A DNA stretch of 38,499 bases from Streptomyces sp. CT34 (GCF_000805335.1 NZ_KN708638.1:2695808-2734306); one strand, 5' to 3'; numbered from the stretch's first letter, positions 1-10,905 are shown. The notes: generated by a model from the sequence alone, not told the origin. Numbers and translations: made by a program.

Positions 1-84
1 CTCCCCGCGCTTCCTCCAGCCTCCTGCCTCCCGCCTCCGACCTCCTTACCGCTGCCGCCCCCGCTTCGGCGTCTCCTTCCGCCG

Positions 85-1017
85 CTACGTCTCCTTCTGC
101 TCGTTGCCGGTGAACGTGGTGACCACGGGCTCCCTGTCCAGCGTGATGCCGAAGTGGCTGCGATAGGCGGACAGGACCTCGGCCGCGCCCAGTTCACGTT
201 CCTCGCGCGCGCCATCGGCCCCGGTGACCAGCAGCGTACGGCCGGAGAGCGTGACCCGGCCGGTCTCGGTCAGCCGCGAACAGACCAGCGACCGGGTGAA
301 GTGGGACCGGGGCGAGGTGCGGTTCCACCAGCAGCCGACCTCGAAGTCCCCGAGCGCCCGCGGGCGTTGCTCGACCCTGTACTGCGGTACCCCGTCCCGC
401 AGAACGTCCAGATCCCCCTCGTCGGTCTCCTCGATACGGAAGACGCCCCCGGGGTCCGCCTGGTCCTCCCGGCTGTCCAGCCGCAGCGGATAGTGGCTGT
501 GCCTGCCGAACCCGACATCCGCGAGCCACGGCCCGGTCGGAGTCCGCACCCGCAACGCCAGGTGGTCATAAGGAATCCCGATCCCGTCGGGTCCGAACAC
601 CCGCGCCGACAGCAGCGCGACCTCGTAGCCGAGCGCCCGGAGCAGTACCGCGAAGGCGCCGTTGAGCTCGTAGCAGAACCCGCCCCGCCGCGCCCCGACG
701 ATCTTCTCCAGCAGCGGGCCGTCCTGGAGCACGATCTCCTCGCCGAGATGGATCGAGAGGTTCTCGAACGGTACGGCCCGCAGATGGCTCAGATGCAGCC
801 TCCGCAGCGCTTCGGCATCCGGCGCGGCGGGCCGGTCGGCACCTATCCGCCGGAGATACCGGAGAGAGACACCGGACACACCCGGCGCATCGGCCTCGCC
901 TGTCGCACCCCTGCCGTCGGGCACATCGGTGACGGCCGACGGATCCGTGGGGTAGCTGGGGCCGGTGGGGTCGCTGGGACCAGTGGCGTGGCTCGGATCG
1001 ATGGGGTCGGCGTGCAT
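85..1017 (-). CDS. nat: Arylamine N-acetyltransferase (NAT)
   Basis: Transfers acetyl from acetyl-CoA to arylamine or hydrazine substrates in the cytosol through a Cys-His-Asp triad. With the chosen start the protein has 310 residues. The triad is visible as Cys115 in RGGFCYELNG, His152 in YDHLALRV and Asp167 in ADVGFG, with the family's normal spacing (about 37 and 15 residues). The frame is open upstream to 1302, but that part is arginine/proline-rich and not NAT-like. The ATG at 1017 is preceded by GGAGAGG at good distance; a second ATG at 1035 lacks a Shine-Dalgarno site. Residues 1-40 are a low-complexity D/P/S/T stretch absent from typical NATs (about 270-280 aa). The gene lies downstream of comEC on the same strand, and its first ~450 nt are also read by the unbroken comEC frame. 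The natural substrate is unknown; in some actinomycetes NAT-like enzymes act in amide-forming biosynthesis. Confidence 0.9.
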   Translation of the reverse strand: MHADPIDPSHATGPSDPTGPSYPTDPSAVTDVPDGRGATGEADAPGVSGVSLRYLRRIGADRPAAPDAEALRRLHLSHLRAVPFENLSIHLGEEIVLQDGPLLEKIVGARRGGFCYELNGAFAVLLRALGYEVALLSARVFGPDGIGIPYDHLALRVRTPTGPWLADVGFGRHSHYPLRLDSREDQADPGGVFRIEETDEGDLDVLRDGVPQYRVEQRPRALGDFEVGCWWNRTSPRSHFTRSLVCSRLTETGRVTLSGRTLLVTGADGAREERELGAAEVLSAYRSHFGITLDREPVVTTFTGNEQKET

Positions 1018-4003
1018 CAGAGGTGTCCTCTCCATCGGATATGCGTCCGCCCCATGATGGATCGGGCGTCGAGGCGGGGTCGGCGGTCGGCTCCTCCCCG
1101 GGCCGGTGATCCCGGCGGCGGCGACGCCTGGTGGAGCCCGTCCGGCCCCGGGAGCGGCGTCCGGTGACCACCGCGGACAGCTTGGCGGGGGTGCCCAGGA
1201 CCGCGAGGGCACCGTCGGTGTCGGTGCGCAGCACCCGGGCACCCTGGGCGCGCAGGGCCGCGATCGTGCGGGACGCCGGATGCCCGTAGGGGTTTCCGGC
1301 ACCGCAGGAGATCAGTGCCAGCCGCGGCGCCAGGCGGTGTATCAACTGAGGGTCCTGATAGGCGGAGCCGTGGTGCGCCACCTTGAGGACGTCGACCGCG
1401 GACAGCTCCGGATGAGCGGCCAACAGGGCTTGCTGGGCGGCCGGTTCGAGATCACCGAGCAGCAGCACGGTCAGGCCGCCCGTACGGACGAGCAGGGTGA
1501 CGCTGGCGTCGTTGGGACCGGTGAGCTCTCCGGTGCCGGGGGCGCCGGTGACGCGCGATGCCGCGGGTGCCAGTACGGGTACCGGCCGTGGAGCCACGGG
1601 CGGTGAGGGGGCCGACGCCGGTGGGACCGGCGTCGGGGGGAACGGCGGGGCGAACGGCGCGGGTGGCCAGAGCACTTCCCAGGTCAGGGTGCCCAGGCGA
1701 CGCCGCTCCCCCGGTACGGCGAGGGTCATCGGGACCCGCGCGTCCGCTGCCGCCCGGCGCACCGACCGGACCTGCCCGTACGGCTCTTGGAGCGAGGTGG
1801 CCTCGATCGCGCCGACCGAACGGCCGCGCAACACCCCGGGAAGTCCGTCCACATGGTCGGCATGAAAGTGCGTCAGAACAAGGAGGGGGATGCGCCGGAC
1901 ACCGAGTTGGCTCAGGCAGCGGTCGATGGCGCGCGGGTCGGGCCCGGTGTCCACCACGAGTGCCGTACCGTCCCCGGCGGCCAGCACCAGGCCGTCTCCC
2001 TGTCCGACATCGCAGGCGACCATTCGCCAGCCCGGTGGCGGCCAGCCGGTCAGGATGCGGGTGAGCGGTGCCGGACGGCACACCGCCAGGACGAGGGCCA
2101 GTGCGCACAGCACGCAGAGCCAGGGCCGGCGCAACGCGCGGCGGCCGACCACCAGCAGCACCACGGTGGCGGCGGCGAGCGACAGCCCGCCCGTCCAGCC
2201 ACCCGGCCAGGCGAACTCCGCCCCCGGCAGCGCCGCTCCCGTACGCGCGACCTCGGCGATCCACTCGGCCGGCCAGCCCGCACACCACGCCAGCCCCTGG
2301 GCGAGCGGGAGCGCGACGGGGGCGGCGGCGAGGGCCGCGAAGCCGAGGATCGTCGCGGGGGCCACGGCCAGTTCGGCGAGCAGGTTGCAGGGCACCGCCA
2401 CCAGCCCCACCCGCGCCGCGAGGACCACGATCACCGGGGAGCAGACCACCTGGGCGGCTGCTGCGGCGGCGATCACCTCGGCGACCCGGGCGGGCACCCG
2501 GCGCCGCTCGAGGGCGGCGCTCCACCGCGGGGCGAGCAGCAGCAGCGCGCCGGTCGCCAGGACGGAGAGCAGAAAGCCGTAACTCCGGGCGAGCCGGGGG
2601 TCGTAGAGGACCAGCAGCAGGACGGAGGCGGCCAGCGCCGGGAGCAGCGAACGCCGGCGGCCGGTGCCGATCGCCAGCAGCGTGATCAGCCCGCAGGCGG
2701 CGGCCCGCAGCACGCTCGGATCCGGGCGGCACACGACCACGAAGATCACGGCGAGCGGGCCGCCGACGAGGGCGGTAGCGCGCAGCGAGAGCCCCAGGCG
2801 CCGTGCCAGCCCGCGGCGTTCGGCCCGGGTCGCCAGATGTGGTGGGCCGATCAGCAGGGTGAGCACGATCGTCAGATTGCTGCCGGAGACGGCGAGCAGA
2901 TGCGTCAGATCGGTGGCCCGGAAGGCGTCGTCGAGGTCCTGCGGCACACGCGAGGTGTCGCCCACGACGAGGCCGGGCAGCAGCGCCCTGGCATCCGGGC
3001 GCAGTCCCTCGGTGGCCTCCCGGAGCCCGGCACGCAGCTTCCCGGCCAGCCGCTGGAGGGCGGACGGCGGGCCGACCGTGCGCGGCGGCCCGTAGGCGGT
3101 GATGCGCAGCACCGCGCCGACCTGCTCGCCCGACGACTGCGGCGGTACGGCACGGGCCGCCACCCGGATACGCGTCGACGGCAGCAGACCGCGCCACGCC
3201 GGCAACGCCCCGTCGGATCCCTCCGCCCGGCCCCCCGCTCCCGGCGCGTGCGGCACACCGGCCGAACCGCCGCCCGCGGACGTCCGGCCACCCGTACCCC
3301 GGTCCGCCGAGCCGTCCCCCGGCCCCTGCTCCGCCCCCTCCCCGTAACCGTCCCCCGAACCAGGTCCCGAGCCTTTCCGTGCATCGTGTTGCCGGACAAC
3401 GGCGAGCACCGGCGTGCGGACGGCGGTGACCGATCCGTCCGGCGCCATGACGCGGACGGCATCGGCGGTGAACACCAGGGACGGCGGCGCCTGTTGCGAC
3501 CCGCGCACCTTGGGCCGGGTCATCCGCGGGTCGCCGGTCACCTCCAGCTCCACGGTGAGCCGGGCATACCGCTGTGCCCAGACCGGCAGCGGCCCGCTCC
3601 GTGCCTCCGCCATGTGCAGCGCCGCGGACGCCGCCCCCGCGGCGGCGCACAGCAGCACCGCCGCCACGGCGACGAGCGCCCCGGCAGACCGGACGCGAGA
3701 CGGGCCAGCGCGGTGCGTCGTCCGGTCCTCGCCCATCACGGACGGACCTTCCCTGACCTTCGCCCTCCACAGGGCGCAGGCCGCGAGTGCCACCGCCACT
3801 CCACAGGCCACGGCCACGCCACCGCCGGGCGCGCCGAGGCTGATCGCGGCAGCCGCCCATGCGGCCAGCGCCGGTGCGACCAGCCGGAGGTCGGCCGGGC
3901 CGTCGTGCCGCCGCTCCGGCACGTCCGCCGAGTCGCGGCCGGCGGACACGGGGGCAGTGGTGGCGTCCACGCGGTCGGCAGCCCGATCGCGGGTGGTCGT
4001 CAT
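566..4003 (-). CDS. comEC: ComEC/Rec2-family DNA-uptake channel protein
   Basis: Predicted inner-membrane channel that passes single-stranded DNA, with a C-terminal metallo-beta-lactamase-like domain. After a basic N-terminus there are paired hydrophobic helices (residues ~40-60 and ~105-125), an OB-like periplasmic section with a Gly/Ser-rich insertion (~205-265), the polytopic Competence domain (~345-660) containing VSGSNLT, and the MBL domain (from ~675) with DVGQGDG and the metal motif THFHADHVDG. The ATG at 4003 overlaps the comEA stop as ATGA, implying translational coupling. Recognisable homology ends near LSAVVTGR (about position 1160). Beyond that the frame stays open for ~200 more codons, becomes arginine-rich and runs antiphase through the NAT gene to a stop at 566, so the true 3' end is doubtful. 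Streptomyces are not known to be naturally competent; the role of these genes there is unsettled. Confidence 0.88.
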   Translation of the reverse strand: MTTTRDRAADRVDATTAPVSAGRDSADVPERRHDGPADLRLVAPALAAWAAAAISLGAPGGGVAVACGVAVALAACALWRAKVREGPSVMGEDRTTHRAGPSRVRSAGALVAVAAVLLCAAAGAASAALHMAEARSGPLPVWAQRYARLTVELEVTGDPRMTRPKVRGSQQAPPSLVFTADAVRVMAPDGSVTAVRTPVLAVVRQHDARKGSGPGSGDGYGEGAEQGPGDGSADRGTGGRTSAGGGSAGVPHAPGAGGRAEGSDGALPAWRGLLPSTRIRVAARAVPPQSSGEQVGAVLRITAYGPPRTVGPPSALQRLAGKLRAGLREATEGLRPDARALLPGLVVGDTSRVPQDLDDAFRATDLTHLLAVSGSNLTIVLTLLIGPPHLATRAERRGLARRLGLSLRATALVGGPLAVIFVVVCRPDPSVLRAAACGLITLLAIGTGRRRSLLPALAASVLLLVLYDPRLARSYGFLLSVLATGALLLLAPRWSAALERRRVPARVAEVIAAAAAAQVVCSPVIVVLAARVGLVAVPCNLLAELAVAPATILGFAALAAAPVALPLAQGLAWCAGWPAEWIAEVARTGAALPGAEFAWPGGWTGGLSLAAATVVLLVVGRRALRRPWLCVLCALALVLAVCRPAPLTRILTGWPPPGWRMVACDVGQGDGLVLAAGDGTALVVDTGPDPRAIDRCLSQLGVRRIPLLVLTHFHADHVDGLPGVLRGRSVGAIEATSLQEPYGQVRSVRRAAADARVPMTLAVPGERRRLGTLTWEVLWPPAPFAPPFPPTPVPPASAPSPPVAPRPVPVLAPAASRVTGAPGTGELTGPNDASVTLLVRTGGLTVLLLGDLEPAAQQALLAAHPELSAVDVLKVAHHGSAYQDPQLIHRLAPRLALISCGAGNPYGHPASRTIAALRAQGARVLRTDTDGALAVLGTPAKLSAVVTGRRSRGRTGSTRRRRRRDHRPGEEPTADPASTPDPSWGGRISDGEDTSDARRPHRSEPRHWSQRPHRPQLPHGSVGRHRCARRQGCDRRGRCAGCVRCLSPVSPADRCRPARRAGCRSAAEAASEPSAGRTVREPLDPSRRGDRAPGRPAAGEDRRGAAGRVLLRAQRRLRGTAPGARLRGRAAVGAGVRTRRDRDSL

Positions 4004-5280
4004 GGCTCCACCAGGGGTCGCAGATCGGCAAGCCGCCGATCGCCGATTCCGGGCACCTGACGGAGCTGGTCCACGGAGGTGAACCCGCCGTGCCGGGTGC
4101 GGAATTCGATGATGCGGCGGGCGAGGGCGGGCCCCACCCCGGGAAGGGCGTCGAGCTGTTGCTCCGTGGCCGTACCGAGACTCACCGGCCCGCCCGCACC
4201 GCCCTGCGGCCCACTCCCGGCGCCACCACCGCCCACACCACCGGCCCCACTGCCGGCATTGGCTCCGCCCTCCTCGCCGACCACGATCTGCTCACCGTCG
4301 GTCAGCAGCCGCGCCCGGTTCAGCCCGCGGGTGCTCGCCCCGTGCAGCACCCCGCCCGCGGCATCCAGCGCATCGATCACCCGCGATCCCGCAGGCAACC
4401 GGTGAATCCCCGGATGCCCCACCCTTCCCACCACATCGACGACCACCATCCGACCTGGCGCACCCGGCGGCCCGCCCGTAACGGAGGCGGCGGACGCACC
4501 GTTCGCCGCCGACGGCGGCCGGGACGGCGAACGGCCACCGGGGCCGGGCGCCGGCGGCGCGGCCCGCTCGGCGGTCGGAGCACCCACCGGCTCGGGTCGC
4601 GCGGCCCAGAAGTGCTGAACGGCGAAGCCCACCGCCACCACGAGCACCAGAGCCAGCGCGGCAAGCGCCTTCGGGTCCGTACCGCACCGCGACTGCACCC
4701 ACAGCGGCAGCCGTTCCCGTACGGCAGGCCACACCCACCCCGGCCGCCGCACACCCGGCGGATCGTGCTCACGCGACGGCGGCGCACGATGGGCATGCGG
4801 CGGCTCCGCCCCGGCACCACCGCCGGCCGGTCTCCCCACCCCGGCACCCGGCCCCGGCGTATCGACACCGGCGGCCGGATCTGCGTCCGCTCCCGCGTCT
4901 GCCGGCGCCTCCGGCTCCTCCGCGTCCGATTCCGACTCCGCACCGAAGATCGCGGCGGCACGTACCCGCATGCGCTCCCGCTTCCACTCCCTCAGTCGCT
5001 CCCGCTCCCGCCGCCCTCTCATGGACGGAACGACCGAGAGGGAGAGAGCGGAGGAGGGAGGAACAGCGGAAGGACCGGAGGTGGAGACGGAGAAGGGGAC
5101 GGAGGAGGGGAGCGCGGAAGGGAAGGCAGCCGGCGACGGAACGGGCGAAGAAGCGGATGAAAGAGCGGATGAAGGAGCGGATGCCGAGGCGGATGAAGAA
5201 ACGGATGGAAGAGCGGCTGAAGAGACGGGGGAGGAAACGGGGGAGGAAACTGACGGAGACGCAGGTCGGAAAGTGCTCAT
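4000..5280 (-). CDS. comEA: ComEA-family helix-hairpin-helix DNA-binding protein
   Basis: Membrane-anchored double-stranded DNA-binding protein that partners ComEC. The C-terminal 60 residues form tandem HhH motifs (LDALPGVGPALARRI and LRQVPGIGDRRLADL). An SLBB-like beta domain precedes them (VVVDVVGRVGHPGIHRLPAG), and a single transmembrane helix (ALAALALVLVVAVGFAVQHF) precedes that. The first ~85 residues are a Ser/Ala/Pro/Val low-complexity tract encoded by ~12-bp DNA repeats, unlike family members. The start is uncertain: ATG 5280 (used here, 426 aa), ATG 5310, or the internal ATG at 5022 (MRGRRERERLREW), which would remove the repeat tract and give 340 aa, closer to the usual size. None has a convincing Shine-Dalgarno site. 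The stop overlaps the comEC start. Confidence 0.88.
   Translation of the reverse strand: MSTFRPASPSVSSPVSSPVSSAALPSVSSSASASAPSSALSSASSPVPSPAAFPSALPSSVPFSVSTSGPSAVPPSSALSLSVVPSMRGRRERERLREWKRERMRVRAAAIFGAESESDAEEPEAPADAGADADPAAGVDTPGPGAGVGRPAGGGAGAEPPHAHRAPPSREHDPPGVRRPGWVWPAVRERLPLWVQSRCGTDPKALAALALVLVVAVGFAVQHFWAARPEPVGAPTAERAAPPAPGPGGRSPSRPPSAANGASAASVTGGPPGAPGRMVVVDVVGRVGHPGIHRLPAGSRVIDALDAAGGVLHGASTRGLNRARLLTDGEQIVVGEEGGANAGSGAGGVGGGGAGSGPQGGAGGPVSLGTATEQQLDALPGVGPALARRIIEFRTRHGGFTSVDQLRQVPGIGDRRLADLRPLVEP
5030..5265. repeat. Polypurine/polypyrimidine minisatellite with ~12-bp periodicity
   Basis: The plus strand is almost entirely A/G here. It contains degenerate repeats built on GCGGATGAAGGA (roughly 5150-5220) and an exact 12-bp tandem, ACGGGGGAGGAA, at 5225-5236 and 5237-5248. 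On the minus strand it encodes the Ser/Ala/Pro/Val-rich N-terminus of ComEA if the upstream start is used, and would be 5' untranslated DNA if the 5022 start is used. A polypurine run of this kind may form unusual structures and is expected to vary in length between strains. Confidence 0.7.
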
Positions 5281-5413
5281 AGCTCTCGACGGTAAGCACC
5301 GCGCGCGCATCTCGCCGATCTGCCTCAAATACCGTGGATAACTAGCGAGTTGTGGATATCTCCGTCACCCTTACGGGCAAGCACAGCCGACGCCGGCGGC
5401 ACCTGCCGCGCCC

Positions 5414-6259
5414 TCATCTCGGTGACACCACAGCCCCCAGCAGCCCGGGACCCGTGTGCGCGCCGATGACCGCGCCGACCTCGCTCACATGGAGTTCGTT
5501 CAGCCCCGGCACCCGCTCCCGCAGCCGCTGGGCCAGCGCGTCCGCGCGCTCCGCCGCCGCGAGATGGTGGACGGCGATATCGACCTGGCCCTCCCCCGCC
5601 CGCTCCGCCGCGATCTCCTCCAGCCGCGCGATGGCCTTGGACGCCGTACGGACCTTCTCCAGCAGTTCGATCCGCCCGTCGGCGAGTTGGAGGATCGGCT
5701 TCACGGCGAGCGCCGAGCCGAGCAGCGCCTGCGCCGCGCCGATCCGGCCGCCGCGCCGCAGGTAGTCGAGGGTGTCGACGTAGAAGTAGGCGGAGGTACC
5801 GGCGGCGCGCTTCTCCGCCGCGGCCACCGCGTCGTCCACGTCCCCGCCGCCCTCCACCGCCTCCGCGGCGGCCAGGGCGCAGAACCCGAGGGCCATCGCC
5901 ACCATCCCGGTGTCCACCACCCGCACCGGCACAGGGGCGCCCTTCGCCGCGAGCACCGCTGCGTCGTAGGTGCCGGAGAACTCCGAGGAGAGATGGAGCG
6001 AAACGATGCTGCTCGCCCCCTCCGCCGCGATCGCGCGGTAGGTTTCGGCAAACACCGTGGGGCTCGGCCGCGAGGTCGTCACGGGCCGGCGCTTCTGGAG
6101 CGCCTGGGCCAGGGATCTCGCGGAGATCTCGGTGCCCTCCTCCAGGGCCTGGTCCCCCAGGACGACGGTCAACGGTACGGCCGTGATGTGGTGGCGCTCG
6201 ATAGCCGTCCGCGGCAAGTAGGCCGTGGAATCGGTGACGATCGCGACATGGCGGGACAT
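5414..6259 (-). CDS. DegV family fatty-acid-binding protein
   Basis: DegV-fold protein of 281 residues, the normal family size. Characterised members bind a fatty acid and, in the FakB subgroup, present it to the kinase FakA for phosphorylation. The N-terminus HVAIVTDSTAYLP and the segments PLTVVLGDQ, TSRPSPTVFAETY, IVSLHLSSEFSGTYDAA, VRVVDTGMVAMALG and YVDTLDYLRRGGRIG are family hallmarks. An upstream extension to 6352 is not conserved in character. ATG 6259 has no Shine-Dalgarno site but is preceded by TAATCT seven bases upstream, which suggests a leaderless mRNA. The neighbours comEA and a coiled-coil membrane protein give no direct functional clue, and no fakA is in the window. Confidence 0.9.
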   Translation of the reverse strand: MSRHVAIVTDSTAYLPRTAIERHHITAVPLTVVLGDQALEEGTEISARSLAQALQKRRPVTTSRPSPTVFAETYRAIAAEGASSIVSLHLSSEFSGTYDAAVLAAKGAPVPVRVVDTGMVAMALGFCALAAAEAVEGGGDVDDAVAAAEKRAAGTSAYFYVDTLDYLRRGGRIGAAQALLGSALAVKPILQLADGRIELLEKVRTASKAIARLEEIAAERAGEGQVDIAVHHLAAAERADALAQRLRERVPGLNELHVSEVGAVIGAHTGPGLLGAVVSPR

Positions 6260-6757
6260 GACTGGGAGATTATCCGGGGATCCGAACGCCCGACAGTGCG
6301 GGCCCCTCCCCAAGATCTTCCAGGTTTCACCAAGGCTCTGCCAAGACCCCACAGCTCACCGGCCGTCGAGCCGGCGGCCACCGGGCAAGAGACCGGGGGA
6401 ACGGCGGTACCGGGACCGCCACTTTTCAACGCTTGGCGCTCTTCTTCCCCCTCCCCTCGGCCCACCCACCCCACCCCCACCACCCCACCCTGTCCAGTCC
6501 GGTCCCGCCAGGGCCTCAAGGCACAGAGGCACAGAGACGCACAGCCACGGGCACGAGCACAAGCACTGGCGCAGCGCAGCGCCTCAGCCCCTCAGCCGCT
6601 CGGCCCTCCGAACCCCCGAGACCTCCAAGGCCCGAAAGCGCGGGGCCTGGAATCCCGGATGTCCGGAATCCTCGAGGGTCCGGAACCCTACGGCCCGGAC
6701 GCCGAAGCTCGGACAGAACGCCGGGCGGCGGCCCGTGTCTCCCCCTCCCTCCGCGCG
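6260..6757. other. Intergenic region between degV and the coiled-coil membrane protein
   Basis: About 500 bp with no supportable gene. It holds the degV promoter at its left edge, a C-rich polypyrimidine run near 6440-6500 (CCACCCC-type repeats), and several TCCGGA-containing short repeats around 6655-6700. Open frames here lack codon bias and recognisable protein features. I saw no clear terminator for the upstream gene. Confidence 0.5.
6267..6272 (-). promoter_or_regulatory. -10 box placing transcription start at the degV start codon
   Basis: TAATCT on the minus strand ends seven bases before the degV ATG (6259), so initiation would fall on or next to the A of ATG. No Shine-Dalgarno sequence exists upstream, consistent with a leaderless transcript. 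The -35 region is weak. Confidence 0.5.
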
Positions 6758-7576
6758 TCAGGTCTTCTCGCGCTGGGTCGCTTCCCGCTGGGTCTTCTCC
6801 CACGGATACGACCGCTGGGTGCGCGGATCCCGAGCGGTGATCGCCGGAGCCTCGTCATCCGAGGGCCCCCAGGAGTAGGCCCCGCCGGCCGCACCGGCGC
6901 CCGGACCGGACGCCGCACCGGATATGGAGCCGGGAGCGGAGTCGGAGCCGGGGGCGGAGTCGGACCCCGCACCGGAGCCCGGTACGGAACCGGCCGCCGA
7001 TCCCGGCCGCGCGGGATCGCTCTCCGGCGCGTCCACCGTCCAGTGCCGCAGTGCGCCCGCCTCCACGTCGATCTGGTCGCTCAGCGCCGCCAGGTCGTCG
7101 TCGGCGAACTTGCGGGCCCGGTCGCGGGCGGCCCAGCGCAGTGACTCCGCGGAGTGGGTGATCCGCTCCATGCGCTCCCGGAGTTCGGGGAGCCGGGCCT
7201 CGATGGTGGCCTTGTCGGGTTCCCGTTCCAGTCGCCGGAGTTCGTCGTCCAGTTCGTGGCCGTGCGCGCTGAGCCGCTCGAAGAGGCCGACCGCCTCGCC
7301 GAGCGAGGCGTCGTCCGAGGAGCCGGTGCGCAGGACCTCCTGGGTGGCCCGCATGGACGTCCGCAGGGACAGCCGCAGTTGGGCCAGCTCGCCGACCACA
7401 CCGGGCTGGGTGAACTGCCGGGCCCGCAGGGTGGTGTCCTCGACCGTTCTGCGGGCCTGGGCGACCTTGCGGTCCACCCCGCGCTTGGCCGCCTGCACCG
7501 CCTTGACCGTGAGGAACACGCCGGCCGCCATGAACAGCACGAAGAGCAGACCGATGACGGCGACGACGGCTTCCAT
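6758..7576 (-). CDS. Membrane-anchored coiled-coil protein of unknown function
   Basis: 272 residues. The N-terminus MEAVVAVIGLLFVLFMAAGVF is one transmembrane helix, followed by a basic linker and a long charged helical region (residues ~25-170; heptad-like runs such as DDELRRLEREPDKATIEARLPELRERMERI) typical of a coiled coil. The C-terminal ~100 residues are Gly/Ser/Ala/Pro-rich with PGSGAGSDSAPGS-type repeats, ending in a charged tail (REATQREKT). ATG 7576 has a GGGGAG Shine-Dalgarno at 6 nt spacing; the longer open frame to 7633 is rejected for that reason. It lies directly downstream of leuS behind a strong terminator, so it probably has its own promoter. I do not recognise a named family; a scaffold at the membrane is only a guess. 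Confidence 0.8.
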   Translation of the reverse strand: MEAVVAVIGLLFVLFMAAGVFLTVKAVQAAKRGVDRKVAQARRTVEDTTLRARQFTQPGVVGELAQLRLSLRTSMRATQEVLRTGSSDDASLGEAVGLFERLSAHGHELDDELRRLEREPDKATIEARLPELRERMERITHSAESLRWAARDRARKFADDDLAALSDQIDVEAGALRHWTVDAPESDPARPGSAAGSVPGSGAGSDSAPGSDSAPGSISGAASGPGAGAAGGAYSWGPSDDEAPAITARDPRTQRSYPWEKTQREATQREKT

Positions 7577-7645
7577 GGACGCTCCCCAGAGGTGTCGGCG
7601 GCGCCGACTCCGCGTCGGCGCCCGTACCTCCACGGTAAACGCCCA

Positions 7646-7684
7646 GGGCAGGTTGGGGGTTCCTGACGAACCCCCAACCTGCCC
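7646..7684 (-). terminator. Intrinsic terminator downstream of leuS
   Basis: A 17-bp perfect stem (7646-7662 with 7668-7684) and 5-nt loop, centred on GGTTGGGGGTTC / GAACCCCCAACC. A second small hairpin AGGGG-AAAG-CCCCT follows at 7687-7700. It lies between the leuS stop (7772) and the next start (7576). Confidence 0.8.
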
Positions 7685-7771
7685 GTAGGGGAAAGCCCCT
7701 AGATCGACGGTGGCACGCCCCGGGACCGGGCCGTCCGGGACGGCGTTCCCGCAGGTCGGCCGCCGGATCCG

Positions 7772-10696
<2,925 letters not shown>

Positions 10697-10760
10697 CGTC
10701 CTCAAAGCTCCATCGGTCGTCTCTGCCTGCGGCTGCTGCGGACACGGTTCCTGCCGAAAC

Positions 10761-10790
10761 AAAAACGCCCCTCACACAGGAGGGGACGCC
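10761..10790 (-). terminator. leuS: Attenuator terminator in the leuS leader
   Basis: On the minus strand CCCCTC-CTGTGT-GAGGGG forms a 6-bp stem, extended by G-C pairs across a bulged T, followed at once by CGTTTTTG. A U-tract hairpin is unusual in this GC-rich genome. It lies 65 nt before the leuS ATG and about 50 nt after the leader-peptide stop, where a premature terminator in an attenuation device belongs. Confidence 0.75.
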
Positions 10791-10810
10791 GCGCCGATGC
10801 CGATCCGGGC

Positions 10811-10827
10811 GGCCACAGCAGATGGCC
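10811..10827 (-). promoter_or_regulatory. Hairpin between leader peptide and attenuator (possible pause or antiterminator element)
   Basis: GGCCA / TGGCC pair around a 7-nt loop just downstream of the leucine leader-peptide stop. It is the right place for the pause or alternative-folding arm of an attenuator. I could not resolve a specific antiterminator pairing by eye. Confidence 0.4.
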
Positions 10828-10841
10828 CGGTCGGGACTGAG

Positions 10842-10880
10842 TCAGCGCGGCCCGCTAAGCAGAAGGCGTACGGCACACAT
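10842..10880 (-). CDS. leuS leader peptide MCAVRLLLSGPR
   Basis: Twelve-codon open frame, ATG 10880 to TGA 10842, with three consecutive leucine codons CTT-CTG-CTT. CTT is rarely used in such GC-rich genomes, and two of the three here are CTT, which would sharpen stalling when charged tRNA-Leu is scarce. There is no Shine-Dalgarno site; instead TACCCT lies 6 nt upstream, so the leader mRNA is probably leaderless. Position (146 nt before leuS) and the U-tract terminator downstream fit a transcription-attenuation leader. Attenuation by amino-acid-rich leader peptides is established for actinobacterial amino-acid genes; its action at this locus is inferred. Confidence 0.75.
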   Translation of the reverse strand: MCAVRLLLSGPR

Positions 10881-10886
10881 GGCGCC

Positions 10887-10892
10887 AGGGTA
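10887..10892 (-). promoter_or_regulatory. -10 box of the leuS leader transcript
   Basis: TACCCT ends six bases before the leader-peptide ATG (10880), so transcription should start at that ATG. No good -35 hexamer is visible; the expected position runs into the hairpin that ends the upstream protease gene. Confidence 0.5.
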
Positions 10893-10905
10893 CCGCAGGG
10901 GCAAC

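Noticed and set aside
1..84. A gene at the left edge
   Set aside because: The pyrimidine-rich 84 bp before the nat stop show no reading frame with recognisable content; too short to judge.
1787..4060. 757-residue plus-strand frame opposite comEC
   Set aside because: Arg/Gly/Gln-rich shadow translation with no domain; comEC on the other strand has clear motifs.
10697..10880. T-box riboswitch upstream of leuS
   Set aside because: No T-box sequence or specifier stem is visible; the Leu-codon leader peptide explains the terminator better.
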